Origin: an uncultured Oscillospiraceae bacterium
Lineage (GTDB): Bacteria > Bacillota > Clostridia > Oscillospirales > Ruminococcaceae
Direction: 5' to 3'
DNA length: 14,254 nucleotides
Assembly: GCA_910578965.1 (NCBI GenBank)
Contig: CAJTSP010000047.1
Coordinates: 1-14,254 of the forward strand
Shown here: positions 13,174-14,254 of the stretch, piece after piece
Numbering within the stretch: position 1 is the stretch's first letter
Layout of the letters: each line of letters opens with the position of its first letter
Translations under genes and position numbers: made by a program
Notes under the pieces: generated by a model
The model's input: only the letters and a program-made list of their open reading frames with translations
Told to the model about the DNA's origin: nothing
The model's database searches: none

Positions 13174-14254
13174 ATGCAATCACAACCTTCCAAGGCAAAG
13201 TCCCGCGGCTTTCGCAAAAAGCTGCTGGGCGACATTTTGTACGGCGTTAAGCGGTATCTGGCCCTTGGCGTTGCGGCAACCTTATGCGCAACGGCGTTTT
13301 CGTACCTGAGCCCTCTGATCGTTTCGTTTACGGTAGACAGCATCATCGGCACAAAAGCGCCGGCCCTGCCCGGGCCGCTGGCAGCTCTCTTTGCCGGTAT
13401 GGGCGGGCGGGCCTACTTTGCCGGGCACCTGTTTTGGCCGGCCGCGCTGCTGGTGCTGGTGAGCCTTGCGGGCGGCGCGGCCACCTACCTGCGCGGGCAT
13501 TGCATCGCCTACGCGGGCGAGGGGCTGGCCAAGCGCCTGCGGGACACGCTTTTTTGCCATCTGGAGGCGGTGCCCTACAGCTACCATGTGGGGGTGCAGA
13601 CCGGCGACCTGGTGCAACGCTGCACCAGCGACGTGGAAACGGTGCGCCGGTTTGTGCAGATGCAGGCCATGGAGGTAGTGCGCACCCTGGCCATGGTGTG
13701 CACGGCCCTGTCCATCATGCTGCCCATCAGCCGTCGGATGACCCTGCTGTCCACCTGCCTTTTGCCAATCCTGATCGTGTTCAGTTTTTTTTATTTCCGC
13801 GGGGTACAGCGGCAATTTACCCGCTCGGACGAAGCCGAGGGCGCCCTTTCCACCGCTTTACAGGAAAACCTCACCGGCGTACGGGTGGTGCGTGCCTTTG
13901 CGCAGGAAAAGGCCGAGCTGGAAAAATTCACCCGGCTGAACCGGTCCTTTCACGACATCACCCTCCACCTCAACACCCTGATGGGGGCCTACTGGGGCCT
14001 TTCGGACATGATCGGCTATCTGCAGATCGCCCTCTCAGGGGTGTGCGGCGTATATTTTGCGGTGGAAGGCTCCCTGAGCCTGGGCGACATGCTGCTGTTT
14101 ACCACCTATACCTCAATGCTCACCTTCCCTATGCGGCAGTTGGGGCGTATTTTGGCCGACCTGGGCAAGGCGGACATCGCGCTGTGCCGCCTGGAAGAAA
14201 TCCTCGCGGCGCCGGCTGAGGATGAGCCCGGCCAAGCCTTGACCCCTGTGATTG
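13174..14254 (+). CDS. ABC transporter ATP-binding/permease protein, exporter type (partial, 3' end beyond window)
   Basis: This is the N-terminal membrane domain of a type I ABC exporter half-transporter. The 360 visible residues contain about six membrane segments (roughly 28-52, 85-107, 168-184, 190-208, 276-297, 301-320). The cytoplasmic coupling region reads HVGVQTGDLVQRCTSDVETV (138-157). The conserved ENLTGVRVVRAFAQE (231-245) is also present. The Walker A and signature motifs must lie past the right edge, so ATPase function is inferred from the family. The start at ATG 13174 is supported by AAAAGGAG with 5 bases spacing; the protein begins MQSQPSKAKSRGFRKK, a basic cytoplasmic tail. 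The transported substrate cannot be told. Such genes often come in pairs forming heterodimers, so a second half-transporter may follow. Confidence 0.92.
   Translation, partial: MQSQPSKAKSRGFRKKLLGDILYGVKRYLALGVAATLCATAFSYLSPLIVSFTVDSIIGTKAPALPGPLAALFAGMGGRAYFAGHLFWPAALLVLVSLAGGAATYLRGHCIAYAGEGLAKRLRDTLFCHLEAVPYSYHVGVQTGDLVQRCTSDVETVRRFVQMQAMEVVRTLAMVCTALSIMLPISRRMTLLSTCLLPILIVFSFFYFRGVQRQFTRSDEAEGALSTALQENLTGVRVVRAFAQEKAELEKFTRLNRSFHDITLHLNTLMGAYWGLSDMIGYLQIALSGVCGVYFAVEGSLSLGDMLLFTTYTSMLTFPMRQLGRILADLGKADIALCRLEEILAAPAEDEPGQALTPVI

Noticed and set aside
13284..14219. 311-codon plus-strand open frame in a different frame over the ABC transporter
   Set aside because: The overlapping frame starting at 13174 encodes a typical ABC membrane domain with a good ribosome binding site; this one is a shifted shadow rich in Arg, Gly and His.

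Overview
The window looks like a chromosomal segment of a GC-rich Gram-positive anaerobe of the class Clostridia, perhaps a gut Oscillospiraceae-like organism. The grounds are a leucine T-box leader, TTGACA/TATAAT-type promoters with AGGAGG ribosome binding sites, a BlaI/M56-peptidase pair, tRNA genes with encoded CCA, and a short-chain dehydrogenase closely resembling a clostridial bile-acid enzyme. This placement is inference; no rRNA or other marker gene is present. No mobile element or CRISPR array was seen.

Layout. Positions 1-3987 (minus strand) hold a leucine biosynthesis operon: promoter, T-box leader with a Leu specifier, then leuA, leuC and leuD. LeuD runs off the left edge. Upstream on the same strand (4024-5100) is a 6-phosphofructokinase with unusual active-site residues. 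A divergent intergenic region follows, then a plus-strand pair: a sodium:alanine symporter (5440-6828) and threonine ammonia-lyase (6943-8148), closed by a very strong 23-bp hairpin terminator. Facing them on the minus strand is a two-gene signalling operon (8462-11130): a BlaI/MecI-type repressor overlapping by 4 bp an M56 (BlaR1/MecR1-like) membrane peptidase. Two clear palindromic operators sit on its promoter.

Next, on the minus strand, is a stand-alone SDR oxidoreductase (11474-12274) with its own promoter, a GC-rich leader and a terminator. Its sequence resembles clostridial 12-alpha-hydroxysteroid dehydrogenase as remembered. Then come three plus-strand tRNA genes (Arg-TCT, His-GTG, Gln-TTG) with a terminator inside the cluster and another after it. 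Last is the 5' part of an ABC exporter half-transporter, cut by the right edge.

How the genes connect. The leu genes form one pathway controlled by tRNA-Leu charging. The symporter and threonine ammonia-lyase could supply and degrade amino acids. The BlaI/M56 pair is a self-contained sensor-repressor circuit whose ectodomain has no recognisable penicillin-binding domain, so its signal and its target outside this window are open questions. The most notable items are the SDR with a lengthened cofactor loop, the M56 sensor with a novel-looking ectodomain, and the atypical phosphofructokinase.
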